Shown here: piece by piece, positions 12,589-23,628 of the stretch
Numbering within the stretch: the first letter of the stretch is position 1
How the letters are laid out: each line of letters starts with the position of its first letter
Source: Polytrichum commune
Taxonomy: Eukaryota; Streptophyta; Polytrichopsida; Polytrichales; Polytrichaceae
Direction: 5' to 3'
Length of the DNA stretch: 64,000 nucleotides
Assembly: GCA_950295325.1 (NCBI GenBank)
Contig: OX485808.1
Coordinates: 32,759,180 to 32,823,179, forward strand
Position numbers and translations under genes: made by a program
Notes under the pieces: generated by a model
Told to the model about the DNA's origin: nothing
Database searches by the model: none
What the model saw: only the letters and a program-made list of their open reading frames with translations

Positions 12589-15500
12589 ATGGATGCCCAA
12601 TTCAGCCAAGGGAGCCTCGCGGACTTTGACGTCGTGAGGAGCACACAGTTCGTGGATGATTTCTCACGTCAGGTATGTGTTTCTCGCACCTTGGTTCCTC
12701 ACTTGGCCCAATCTAATGCATGGTACCTGGCAACATGGAAATTGTGCCTGGAAGGGACATGATTTATTTTGATTGAATGCTACATTGCTCCTCATTGCAA
12801 TGTCCATTATGGGATCCAACCATGATTTCCACCTTGAATAGGTCTGCAATTGACAGAGAGGTTGGGCTTGTCTGTGTGCACAGGTATTCAGAGTCGCACA
12901 GGCTCCACCTCCGAGGATTGAACAATCACAGGTCGGGCTTCTTCCATCCACCTATCACCAACATACTATACACTCTAGAATTTCTCGACTTGTTTCTTCT
13001 TCATTGATGTTGAAGTGGATGTAATGCAATTATTTTATGGCCTTGTGAATTCGCTAAACGTGGCCTGGTACACATTGTTGTATGCAGATGTTCAACATGC
13101 CTTATTCATCGAGCTTCCATCAACAACAGAGCACAAATCCTTGGCAAACTGCCCAGCCAAGTTTTGGCCGACCCCCATCCATGTACTCACCTTGTATTGG
13201 GACACCCGTTGCTCCTCCCAATGCATACACCAACCAGGTGTCATATCCAGCAGCGCCACGCGACACTCAGTTTGATGGGGCGTCCTCTGCCCTCATGTTG
13301 TTGCCGATGCACAACCGGCCCCAAGGTTCAACATTTGACTCCCCACCCAGTCACATGCCTGGCAAAGAGTACTACACATCAGGACATATGCCAGGCTCAG
13401 GACACGATGGAACGCAACCTCGCACCTGGTCCCAGTGCATGCCTAGGGAAGCTGCAGAGGGCGAGGCTGCGGGTGGAGTCATTCCGACAATGGGACAAGG
13501 GATTTGCGGGTCCCAAAGAGAACCTCATCCATCCAGAGACATGAGTGGGGGGCGCGTGGAGTCTCCCAAAGTCAGAGGAGCAGAGAATGCAAGACCGGCT
13601 CCGTCCACCCCTTGCAGACAAGCTGTTCATCCTGCCGCCAGTGCCCATACATCCTCGGAAGGAGGTGCCTTGCGCGACCGGCGTCGCTCCCTGAAGGAGC
13701 CCTCACCGGTGGTAAATACAAACAATAGCCCAACATTGTTAAGTACAACCTCCAGTAAGTCATCCCCACCTTCCACATTGTCACAGAGAAAACAACTCAG
13801 AGTAGAAGAGAAGACATATTTAAAAGAAGTGAAAAGATCCATTGCAGAAGGTAGAGTGCCACAAGTCCGGCTCCAGCAAAACAACAATGGTGCCATAGTC
13901 CAATACAAAGCGCAATTCTTGAATGCCCTAAAATTAGCTGCACTTGCAATTGTTCCGTACGCCGACATAGACATTAAGAATCCATGCTCCATGAACGAAA
14001 TCATGAAAGAAGTGAAGCGACAATTCATAATAGAGAAGCCTCTTCCGGAGGGCATGGTAGAGGGGTATCTACAGCGTCTATACAAGAGAAATAGAGCATT
14101 GTATCATCTTCATTGGCTACTAAACGGTGATCACAGCAAGCCTGATGATTGTTCATCAGAGGCATGGTTGCAATTGGTAGATTATTGGAAGTCATCGAAG
14201 GGAGCAGAGAATGCGAGAGAAACAAGGCCAATGCATCATCAAAGAAAGGCGCGGCAGTACGTTACCACCTCCCCTACTATCACTGACAGCAATTTCCCAT
14301 GAAGAGTCTTATGTTCCACATACAGGTCATGTGAGGTCCATGTATGTTTGTTGGTTACGATGCTTTGTCTCAGCTCACATCTCACCACATTTCTCAGAAC
14401 TTTGTGTTTGGCTGAATGCAGGGGATCCGCAAAAATGTCTGCAGAGACAGGCAATCCTCAGCTGCAACTGAAGGTGACGCACACGGTAGCACATACAAGC
14501 ATGAGAAAGAAAATTTTGGATCAGTATGTACCCTGAACCCCAACTGTTATGTGTTTGCTTCATTTTCATTATATTATAGGTATAATGTCGTTCCACTAGA
14601 CTGCATATGTAGACGCTCTAACCTATGGGTGTGCTGCCCATTTTTTAACATGCAGAAAGAAAATGCGATTGGGGGTACGGCACCACCGCGTCGCACGCAC
14701 ACAGCACAGTCATCGAAGATTTCATCCTCGGATGGTCGTGTGGAGCGACCACCTATGATCGACATCAGCAACAAACTACATGCATTGGTAGACGAATTTG
14801 TCTCCAATTTGACGTCGGAGTGTGATTCTCTAGCACAGAACGTCTCTGCTGAAGCACACATGTATGTTGCACCTGACAGGGCACTAGCGGGGAGTCAAAC
14901 CCAAAGGCCGAGCAATCGCACGACGTCTGAGGTGTTGAATGGGTTGATAAGGCCAACGAGCACCCCCTTGACCAGCTCACATAACAGAGAAGGTAAGTCA
15001 CATGTGCAAAATGGCAAACCAGACTTGCAGACAGGAACCAACAGAAACAGAGAGCAGGGCAAAGATTTGCGCATTTTGAAGGACATGAAGGCCAAAAGTG
15101 CAACACTGTTGGAGTTGGACGACACAGGTTGCGTGAAGGGTGTGGACCCAGAGATCGACAACATATTATCGAGGGAGCTTGGAAATCGTCGTGGCATGCC
15201 CAAACACCCTGTATCAAAAGGGAGGCTCATGCATGATGTTGAGCTACTGTCATCTGACAGTGCTTCTGACGTAAGCAATCGTGCACGAGCAAAACATGCT
15301 GCGAGAACCCGCTGCACTCAGCCTGCCACAAAGGCTAGACTCACGACCTCACAAGGGAGATCAAGAAGGATGGAGACGCGAAGCCCCTCCAGGTCCCCTG
15401 AGAGTTCACATTCAAAGGGCTACAGCTACGACGAGGATACGCCAAGCCTTGGCGGGACAAGACCTCATGGGGAAACAACATTTCCGAAGTTGAGGTGGCC

Positions 15501-16526
15501 ATTGGACTCAGGGGGCTCACATGAAGAAGGAGGGACAGCTCAGAAAAGTGACAACAATGGTGTACATATAACCACAGAGTACCAATCCAAGCACGAAAGA
15601 AAGAAATCCGATGTGGACCTAAGCCTGGAAGAGGGTGATGAATCTGATGGCGACGATACTGGACTAAATCCAATCCAAACAGAGTCTAATGGTGAAGAAA
15701 TGCCTGTGCTACCTAGGGTTCCAGTGAAGCGGAAGGTGGTGAATCAACCAAGAGTCCGCGAGAGAAGGACCCAAAGAGGCAGCGCAAAGAGTACAAGTCC
15801 TCAGACAAAAAGACAGAGAACACCGCAGATAGATGCTTCAGTCATCACACAACTTGAATTTGGCAGGCGCCCTGAAAATTGCGTGAGTATTCCAAGTCCC
15901 TGGTTGTAAATATCCTGCATACTAGAATTGCCCTAATCACTCCTTGTCGTAGTTGACCTAGCAAGAACATGAATGCCAGGTTCCAAATTTAATTGTGTGT
16001 TTCATTATTTGTGTTGCAGAGTCCAATCAGAGTTAGAGTCAAGGTATGGGTTTTTCATCCTAAGTTCGAAGGAAAGGTTGTGGCAGAGGCCTATGCTGGA
16101 ATCAACCACAAGTCTAGGTGCCTAAACGACGAGCAAGATTTGTGCAAGAAAGGGGAACAAATGATTTCCGTAATAAGAGTGTTCTACAAAGACACACCAG
16201 TGATGTTCAAGAAGGATGGGCGTTACCCAAAGCACATCGCCTTCCTGGACCAAGCGGAGGGACTGCCCAATAGCCCCATTTTGTGGGGTGTTTGCTGGAT
16301 AATGCAGATTCCGAGCATGGAAGAAATAACTCGCATGATGGGTAATGTAACCTCATCTGTTTGTGGCAGGGCATCCTCCAATGCGGTTGAAGAAGGCTCG
16401 AAAGAGAAGAGAACGTCCTCAACATCCACCAAAGCCGAGTCTTTAGAAGCTGCCAAACTGCGGGTTTCCGTGCAACCAAGGAAGAAGACCGAGCAATCCA
16501 GAGCCTTCAGCAAGAAGGTTACCTGA
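12589..16526 (+). CDS. CACTA accessory protein (TNP1/TNPA-like), five exons
   Basis: The proposed CDS joins 12589-12672, 13088-14260, 14422-14523, 14656-15882 and 16020-16526, about 1,030 aa. Exon 1 begins MDAQFSQGSL. The exon 2/3 boundaries are uncertain: ends at 14256 and 14527 keep the same downstream frame and total length. Residues in exon 2 (WLQLVDYWKSSKG and the basic stretch after it) resemble the W..L..YW.S signature of plant Transposase_24/TNP1-type proteins. The middle is low-complexity, acidic and then basic (VKRKVVNQ, KRQRTPQ), as expected for nuclear targeting. The last exon (about residues 863-945, GKVVAEAYAG to WGVCWIMQIP) resembles a small domain often found in TNP1-type proteins, which I would compare with DUF8039. 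It probably binds subterminal DNA. The family assignment is moderate; coding status is well supported by phase-consistent splicing. Confidence 0.75.
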
Positions 16527-18582
16527 ATGCCTTCCCAGTTGTTTGGTAAGGTCACTGTCCCACCCAATCACCAGTGGTTTGGGAGATGAAAGCAGTATTC
16601 TTTGTAGTAACTGACCATCACTCCACTTTAGGACCAGGCGTGTTTGCCTCACCCAAATTGTAGTGCCGCAGTCTGCATTTAGCCATGTATTTGTTGACCC
16701 TCATCCACGTATGGAGAATACTTTCGAAATGTGCAGTTCTGCCCCTACATGTAGCTGGAGGTGGAGGTTTAACAATTAGCGCCCAGGAAAGCTATGCGGC
16801 AGACTTCAAACTATGTTTCAGGCGACAAGACCCCCCCCCCTACCCATTCATGGATATGCTTTTTCGATAATGTCATAACTTATACTGAAGTTAATGTATG
16901 TTGGATGCTCCCATGAATGAGTTCCTGAAGACACCATTTGCTGGATGTGAAATATGGTTACTTGTAAGCTTTAGCCTCACGAAAAACATGCACGGTATTT
17001 ATGAGGACACCTAAACACTTGGAAGAAAAGCATGTTGTGCATTCCAAGCTACTGTTTATCACCGCTTTGTACTTGAGGTGTGCAGCACCTTCATGCTGCC
17101 ACACACACTCCTTGGACACATTGAATATGTTGATTATTATGTGTTGACAGGGCATTGTTGTGTTGTACAAGTACTAGCAACTCCCTATTTGGAGCCTCGA
17201 TCACCACCATCAATTGGGATTTGTAACAAGGATGTGGTTGTTTGCATTATGGAGACGGTGAAGCAATTTGTTTATAAGTCACATACCTGCAATTGTCCCA
17301 GGATGCGGACATGGATGACTACGAGGAAGGGAAATTGGAGTGCCCTCTGTCAGAGCGCACCACCATATGGAGCACAGCAGCCCGTTGCAGATCATATTGT
17401 ACGTTGTGGAAGGTTGGTTGACAAAGCAACTGGGAGCGCTTGAGACAAGCTTGCATTTCGTAGCCATGGAAGGAGATCATGAGATAGGATATTTGCATTT
17501 TAGCATGAACCTGTGTAGGAATCCATAGTTCCATGAACAGCTGCAGTAGATGATGTCAATGCCATAGTACCCATTCCGACATGTTCTTGTAGGAAGAAGC
17601 AGGAAGTATGCCTTGAAGGAGTATGAAGAGTGTTATGTGCCTCTGCTGCCTGTCAGGGAACAGTACAGTGTAGAGACTCAATGGGAAGGATGACTTGCAT
17701 ACCTTGATGACATTCTGGCGTGCAATTCAATTTTTGTATTTGCCTAATTTACTTGGCAAGAGTTCTTTACGAACAAGGTATTCTATGTGTTGGTAATGCA
17801 CTCCTTTTTGCACCTCACATTGGCGTAGTAACAGGACACTGGCTTGCAGTCTAATATGAATGGCTTGTTGGTTTCTGCATCTCACAGGCGTCGTGTACCT
17901 TCCGACTTTGAAGCAACACACGAGCGGTCATGAAATGTCGATGAACATTGAAGTCATGCAAGCTTATGTACGACATTGAGTGCATACATAAACTATTAGG
18001 CACTAGGGAGCCACGCACAGGACGTAGTTGAATTTGATCCACTGCTACTTGAAGACTTTTCTAATTTTTCATCAGGTACATTATTATGCACAACATCTGT
18101 GTGATTTTCGGTGTCAATTGAACATTTCATACGAGTTGTGGATGCAACACAAATTGTGCATATGTGCAATCCAAATTTGCTCGGGTTTCGATTCCATTCC
18201 TTCTATTGATAGCTAGCCAACTCAAAGAAGTTCTTCTGACTGTTGGTATGGGGAGCAACCAATGTGGAACAAAGATTCAATCTGGAATAAAGTCATACTT
18301 CTGGATGCATCTTGTCAATTTCGTCCAATACTTAGCATCTAGAGTTGAGCCGCAGTCCAGTTGCGCAACGTAGGGAAGATCTCAATGGGATTGATGTTGC
18401 CATCTCCATTATGGCACATATGTTTACTATATATTTCTGCACGCTTTACAGCTCCACCACTAGCTAGGTACATAGCAGAGAAAATTGCAAAAAATCAATT
18501 CATTCCACTTTTTCGTTCTCATTCACTTGTGGCTCATAATTAATCACAAGAGAGCAAGTATGTATACGAGTAGCACTGCGAA
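16527..18582. other. CACTA right arm, no recognisable gene
   Basis: This is the sequence between the accessory gene and the subterminal tandem repeat. Only short unrelated ORFs occur. A run of about ten C interrupts an AC-rich stretch near 16832-16841. I see no domain-bearing frame. Confidence 0.5.
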
Positions 18583-18774
18583 CACTCTGCAATATTTAGT
18601 CAAGGAATGGCACGTACGTACCTCGTACTCAAAACGCGTGAGGACCATATACAAGTACGTGTGTATTTTCATTCGGCACACTCTGCAATATTTAGTCAAG
18701 GAATGGCACGTACGTACCTCGTACTCGAAACGCGCGAGGACCATATACAAGTACATGTGTATTTTCATTCGGCA
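18583..18774. repeat. Two tandem 96-bp subterminal repeats
   Basis: Units 18583-18678 and 18679-18774 begin CACTCTGCAATATTTAGTCA and end TTTTCATTCGGCA, with only a few substitutions between them. Each contains GCACGTACGTACC, a palindromic ACGTACGT core. They end 59 bp inside the right TIR. CACTA elements carry subterminal binding sites for their accessory protein, and these are candidates. No equivalent tandem pair is visible at the left end, which has only single ACGTACGT-type words. Confidence 0.9.
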
Positions 18775-18833
18775 GTCAATGGAAAATGCAAGTGTAACAC
18801 GATTTGTTGTTTGGTGCAACACATCACAAAACA

Positions 18834-18897
18834 GTGGTCAAAAGAACCGCAATAGAAAAACGACTACGGTTTTTTTTTACCATGTTTTCTACTAGTG
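18834..18897 (-). repeat. CACTA right terminal inverted repeat (64 bp)
   Basis: This is the exact inverted copy of 351-414, ending TTTTCTACTAGTG at 18897. The target-site duplicate TTG follows at 18898-18900. Confidence 0.97.
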
Positions 18898-18900
18898 TTG
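18898..18900. repeat. Target-site duplication, right copy (TTG)
   Basis: TTG lies immediately outside the right CACTA terminus and matches 348-350. Confidence 0.93.
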
Positions 18901-19064
18901 TACTTCTCCGCAAACCACTCACGTGTAACCATAGTCTTGCGATCCCAGAGTATTTCGGGCTGCGAAGCGTACATGGGATCGACCCAACTAGACTTCTTCC
19001 CCCCTCTCTTCGCGCATAGCAACCTCTCCTCTAGTTCATCGCCTGTATCCCACGAATCACTCAT
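18898..19064 (-). pseudogene. 5' part of a host ORF split by the CACTA insertion
   Basis: On the minus strand an ORF opens with ATG at 19064 (MSDSWDTGDELEER); an in-frame TAG lies upstream at 19094-19092, so this is the first possible methionine. It runs 55 codons to the CACTA insertion point. Without the transposon and one TSD copy, the codon TAC is followed by AAG CTC from position 347 downward, and the frame stays open to position 1. About 171 residues are visible in total and the protein continues off the left edge. The product is charged and has no domain I recognise. It may be a host gene or part of another repeat family. As it stands, the ORF reads into the transposon and stops. Confidence 0.8.
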
Positions 19065-19939
19065 GTTGCCTGGCTGGCTGTCTCTCAAGTGCTACACACA
19101 CACACGTATGCTACAATATACCGGGTCCTTGCGCAACACGACAAGACGGATGTGGCAGCGGTTTGGGATGCGACAAGAAGAGTGGCGACGCGGCAGCAGG
19201 GCAGCAAGGCGGGAACGTGGAGTGCAGCGCTCCGAAAAGAAAGGACGGCCGAAGGTGATGAGGACAGGGACATGGCCCACAAACCCTAAAGCCCATGGCC
19301 GCACGATGAGGCCACATCCAACGGCCCGCAATGAAGACCGCGTGAGCATTTGAAACTCCACCACAAACGGATGAGAAATTGTCCACAGATGGATGACGGG
19401 TTTTGGCACGTGTGGACTAATTTCTAAGGGTATGGACTCCATGAAATATGAGTATGGACCGGTATTGGTCCACTCAACCATGCATCCACCCCACATTGTG
19501 CATCTCAAAATGCAAGTGACCAAACTTCAATGTTTGAAGGTCGCTTGCTTGCAAAACCCGAGTAAGAGTCAACTATGTCTAGGAGAAGCACAACGCGTCA
19601 GATAAGTATGCCATGAATTCAACTAGGTGGAACCTCAAGATCTTCTCTAAAAGGTGAATAGGTGAAAGTTCAACATCTATGAAACAATGTGGAGACTCTT
19701 GCTCTGAAATTTACAAGATAAAGATTGGCATCATCATCGTGAAAGAAATAGAAGACAAATGCGATTCACCCAAGTTGGCAGATTCCATCAAGACTTCTGC
19801 ATTCATTTATACTGCAAGTTATGTCAATCTTCATGGAAAAATACTGCACTATACCTCTTTTGTAGGCTCAATAATACCCTCTGATCAATCTGTACTCACC
19901 AAGTTTTTATACATGGTCAGCTGGAATACACAAGCTCAC
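19065..19939. other. Intergenic, no gene recognised
   Basis: This interval separates the disrupted minus-strand ORF from the end of the PLAC8 gene. It should hold the upstream region of the former and the 3' UTR of the latter. A (CA)n stretch lies at about 19093-19104. No other feature was seen. Confidence 0.5.
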
Positions 19940-22303
19940 TTATCTGTGCATTTGGGGTGGCCATACAGGTACTTGCATGGCTGGCTGCGGTTGATTTGTA
20001 GGATACTTTTGCCATCCCAAAGACGGATTCAAACCTCGACGCTTCAATTCTCGCCACTCCTGCATGCACTCCATACAACAAATTGATGTACGTGAAGTGG
20101 GAGAACAATAACAACCACTCAACCAACAAACTTCACGAAAGCAAGATGGTGAGGTGAAATGTTCAAAACCGTTTTGAATGTGATATCCTTGAATGTGCAT
20201 CTACATACATTGATTGTTTCCGTAGTAAATGGTTGTAGTTTTTTTTTTCAATATTTCTAATTCTTTCATTCGTTAAGGCATTGTAGAGGGTTGAACCCCA
20301 AACTTATAAAGACCTTGCCCTATATAAAAATTATGAAGAAAATGGCTATGAACACTTGGATCCACCAACCATCGTCACACTGGAACCTAGTCTAGAGAAT
20401 TATCCCCACCAAAGAACCAAAACCTTACATACATCTAATAATCAAAAACCAATTTTTTTTTTTCATTATACGCTATGGTGGTTATACAAGGTCTTTGTTG
20501 TTTCTTCCCATGGTGCCATATTTCTACGCAATTTGTAAATTTCAACCTCCATAAATTAGACCCATGCTATCATTGATCTCACGCCATTGTGATATACACT
20601 AGGCTTCAACTACAACCGCAACCACAACCATGCAAATACTTCTGTATAAGTGCACCTCGAGATGCATGTGGCATTTTCTTTCATTATCTATAAAATTCAT
20701 GGGTCAAAAATGATATTCATAGTTTTGAAGTAATGATCACCTTCTTGCAGGTAAAGGATAGTCTATAACTAATTAGCCACACACTCTCTGCCAATACAAC
20801 CATACAAACAAAATTAACTATCAATTCAATTGACATGGTAAATGGCTATCACTCACATGAGACAAAAGCATAGAGGCCCTTAGGATATGTCTACAATTGA
20901 TTTCCAAACCTTGTCTCAACCTAGACTAGTTGGTGACTCCTTATTTCTATAAAGGTGTCAGCGATGCGTGCAACAACTTCTTACAATCGCGGGTCATCAA
21001 CACATATGATCATCACCACATCCTCAAAACTTGCCAAGATTAAGGTAAAACGTCTCTAAACACGGAGACGAGATTTTGAAGTCATTATGCAAACAAACTC
21101 TCAGTGTACATGTTAACAAGCACATAGAGAATGCGAGCTTCCAAATTCATGGCTAAGTCTCTACGCCAATTTGAGATTTTGTCCATAGGAGTTAAATACA
21201 TGACTTGAGAAGCAATATTTTAGAGTTGCTTTTGGAGTTTCAGCATTTTCACAACTAAATTTATACTTTTTTCTAACACTTTCTGAAAAGTGAAAAAGAT
21301 TACCTAGGTGAGGGGGTTTGGATGATGACCCGTGCTTTGGAGAAATTTCTTCTTATTAGTTGCATAATCAATGTTCAAAAGTGCATACCTTTTCCAACAA
21401 TTCAGATATAGGTGGTATCAATGGTTCTTTGTCAAGCCATGCACTTTCCAAGCATGTAACTGGCTCCTCTTTATCAACAACCAAATCATCGAAAATCCCG
21501 TAGAGGCATCTGATGGTTGAAGTGATTCAGAAACAATTGTTCTAAAGGGGAGAAATTGTAGTAGATTGTTGACGTTGACATGGTGCAGGGCATTTAATTA
21601 TGTGCTTTAGAGATCTCGAGCTTCTCATTAACTCGTTGTAAAAACGACGTTGGAGAGTGTAGACCTCTTTAACAATCTTGATCTACACAAGATTTGGTAT
21701 CTAACGTATCCATCTCCTAGACTCGATTTGAGCAGAACTGTTCTAAGAGGAAGAAATTAAACTGTAGTGGATTGTTGACATTACCTGGCGTAGGGCGAAA
21801 CATTGGCACCAAAAATGGAGGCAAAAGTCGCCACAACACCGGCCTGGAGGGATGTTGAACTTACGTCGAATCTTGGTGCGGTAGACGTAGGTCACCATCG
21901 GCGTGAAACAACAGCCAAGACAGAAATGCACCCCAAGGTACAACAAAGATGCATTGCAACACGATATCGTCCCCTCGTCAACGATCTCCGCAATTTGGCC
22001 GAACGTGATCCAAGGGAAAAAATGCGTCACGAGGCAGTTCCAATACTCGCCGTGTGCGCCACACAAGCCCGTGCTCCAACGCCCGTCTGGAGGAGGAGGC
22101 AACTGTCGCGGCTGCTGAGGGAAATTGTTATAATGGTTTCCCAACACAACGTGATGTGGACTACTCGACTGTCCATGGTGGTGGTGACCACCAAAGCTGG
22201 TGTTTGCATCGAAATGAATAGGTTGTGCAGGCGGTCCTCCCGTCAGGTAGTTATTGTATCCTGGGTATTGAAGAGGAAGAGGAAGTGGTTGTTGTTGGTC
22301 CAT
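19940..22303 (-). CDS. PLAC8 family protein (FW2.2/plant cadmium resistance-like), two exons
   Basis: Exon 1 (22303-21785) and exon 2 (20059-19940) join in phase 0 to give 212 aa, with a 1.7-kb intron. The first 70 residues are Pro/Gln/His-rich (HHHHGQ, PPPPDGRW). The PLAC8 domain starts at WSTGLC, continues through ITFGQIAEIVDEG and YRTKIRRKFNIPPGRCC, and closes across the splice with CFALRQ/EWRELKRRGLNPSLGWQ, as in family members. Such proteins sit in the plasma membrane and influence organ size or metal and Ca transport. An oddity is that the usual Cys-rich CxxxxCPC segment before ITFGQIAE is replaced by CLVTHFFPW, so most of its cysteines are missing, while the downstream cysteines (CLGCC, RCCGDFC) remain. 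The family is sure; the transport role of this variant is not. Confidence 0.93.
20060..21784 (-). other. PLAC8 intron with a copied donor-site segment
   Basis: This 1.7-kb intron runs GTAATG to TGCATGCAG on the minus strand. The 60-bp stretch around the exon 1 donor (about 21732-21795) has a diverged copy at about 21530-21595 (shared words GAAATT, AGATTGTTGAC, TTGTTCTAA). No nested gene was seen. Confidence 0.6.
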
Positions 22304-22459
22304 GTTGTTGTAGTTCGGATCTGAAGTGAAATGATGATGAAATCCGAGAAAACCGAAAAACTTATGAAACTAGACATACATTGAAGATGGTGTTCAGAAA
22401 AGCTAATCCCCTCGAGTAGTGGAATTCCACAACTCGAATGCAATGGCCTTCGTGAGATA

Positions 22460-23625
22460 GAAACTAACATCAACTTGAGGTACCTCGGCAGATCATGAAC
22501 CTCATACTCATGCGCTATGAAAGATTGGAGCAGCTCCGAGCTGGTTTTGCTTTGGGCCTCCCGACAGCCGTGTCTGCAAGCAACCTACTCAAGACGATGG
22601 CCAATGTCTGCCTGGACCAGCTATGCATGCAGTTGATTGCATGTCGGTCGACTACTAAACTACGTAACCGATTATTGTTTTATATTCAAATTTGATTCTG
22701 GAAATATACATATTCAACTCAACAACGGGTTTCTGCGTTGATTCCGACTGCCACAGTAGAAATGAATATAAAAAAAGAGTAACATCGGTACTTCCATCGA
22801 AACTAACATCAACTTGAGGTACCTCGGCAGATCATGAACCTCAGGGACACTTCACACACGAGCCAAGAGCCATGACCATGAAATTGTGAGAGCCCAAAAG
22901 AAAGTGTCCAAAGGCCATCCCAACACACCTCCAACATCATGTAGTGTGGTCACGGACCTTCAAGTGTAGTGTGAAGTCATATCTGACCTGGCCCTCAACC
23001 AAATGCTATTTCAATGAGTTTCTATTCATGTGGGTCCTCACGCATGATGAAAGTAGAATAAATCAACGGTTGTGAGCGTTCGGAATGCCATGGTCTCCCG
23101 GTTTTGTGTTAGGCCTACCTCCAAAAGATGGTCTTTGAAAATAATCCAAGTGACCATGAAACATGATCAATTGATGCCATGTAGCAATCCATGTAGACTT
23201 TACATCCATCTAGCATTCACATGCTCCGTTGGTCCCTCAAGCATAGTGTATGAAGTAGCGAACTTGGACCGGGTCTGCCTTTTCCACCAATGAGAGTGCT
23301 TGAAGTGTAACGGTCACGGGCTCTCAGTCTCATGTGTGAAGTGGCCCTCATGCTCATACCGCCATGCGCGCAGCTCCGAGCTGGTGATGCTTTGGCGGAT
23401 GTTTTGGGCCTCCAGATGGCCAATGTCTGCCTGGACCAGCTATGCATGGAGTTTGTCATGCATAGTAGTCTGTTGGTCGACTACTAAACTACGTAACCAT
23501 TTATTGCTTTATTTTTAGATTTTTTTTGGAAATATACATATTCAACTCAACAATGGGTTTTTGTGTTGATTCCGACTGCCACAGTAGAAATGAATAAAAA
23601 AAAAGAGTAACATCGGTACTTCCAT
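22460..23625. repeat. Tandem duplication of a ~340-bp unit, second copy interrupted
   Basis: Unit 1 (22460-22798) starts GAAACTAACATCAACTTGAG and ends with the shared words TTCCGACTGCCACAGTAG and TAACATCGGTACTTCCAT. Unit 2 starts at 22799 with the same words and ends near 23625 with the same 3' block. It is split by a 504-bp MITE at 22844-23347. The unit lies just upstream of the PLAC8 start. No coding function was recognised. Confidence 0.88.
22844..23347. mobile_element. Tourist/Harbinger-like MITE, 504 bp, copy A
   Basis: The termini GGGACACTTCACACACGAGC and the inverted GGGCCACTTCACACATGAGA match over roughly 35 bp with a few mismatches. The element is flanked by TCA on both sides (22841-22843, 23348-23350). 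A 3-bp TNA-type target duplication with G-rich termini fits non-autonomous PIF/Harbinger (Tourist) elements. It encodes nothing. It interrupts the second unit of the neighbouring tandem duplication, so it inserted after that duplication arose. An inverted relative lies at 37480-37977. Confidence 0.88.
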
Positions 23626-23628
23626 TTA

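Larger units (their letters stand above)
351..18897. mobile_element. Complete CACTA (En/Spm) DNA transposon, 18,547 bp
   Basis: The element begins CACTAGTAGAAAAC at 351 and ends with the exact inverted copy at 18897. The two termini are identical for 64 bp (351-414 and 18834-18897), after which they diverge. It is flanked on both sides by the trinucleotide TTG (348-350 and 18898-18900), and a 3-bp target duplication is the hallmark of CACTA elements. It contains a TNP2-type transposase gene (minus strand, 8054-3374) and a second, divergent gene (plus strand, 12589-16526). Both reconstruct as open reading frames after splicing. Perfect TIRs and intact genes suggest a recent insertion and possible autonomy, which is inference. 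A 64-bp TIR is long compared with the roughly 10-30 bp common in this superfamily. Confidence 0.97.

Noticed and set aside
18485-18895. 136-codon plus-strand ORF with an internally repeated protein segment
   Set aside because: The repeat in the protein simply mirrors the 96-bp subterminal DNA repeat, and the ORF runs into the TIR. It is non-coding element sequence.
22495-22695. ORFs in the 340-bp tandem unit as a small gene
   Set aside because: The frame is not kept between the two units and no domain is present; the similarity is at DNA level only.
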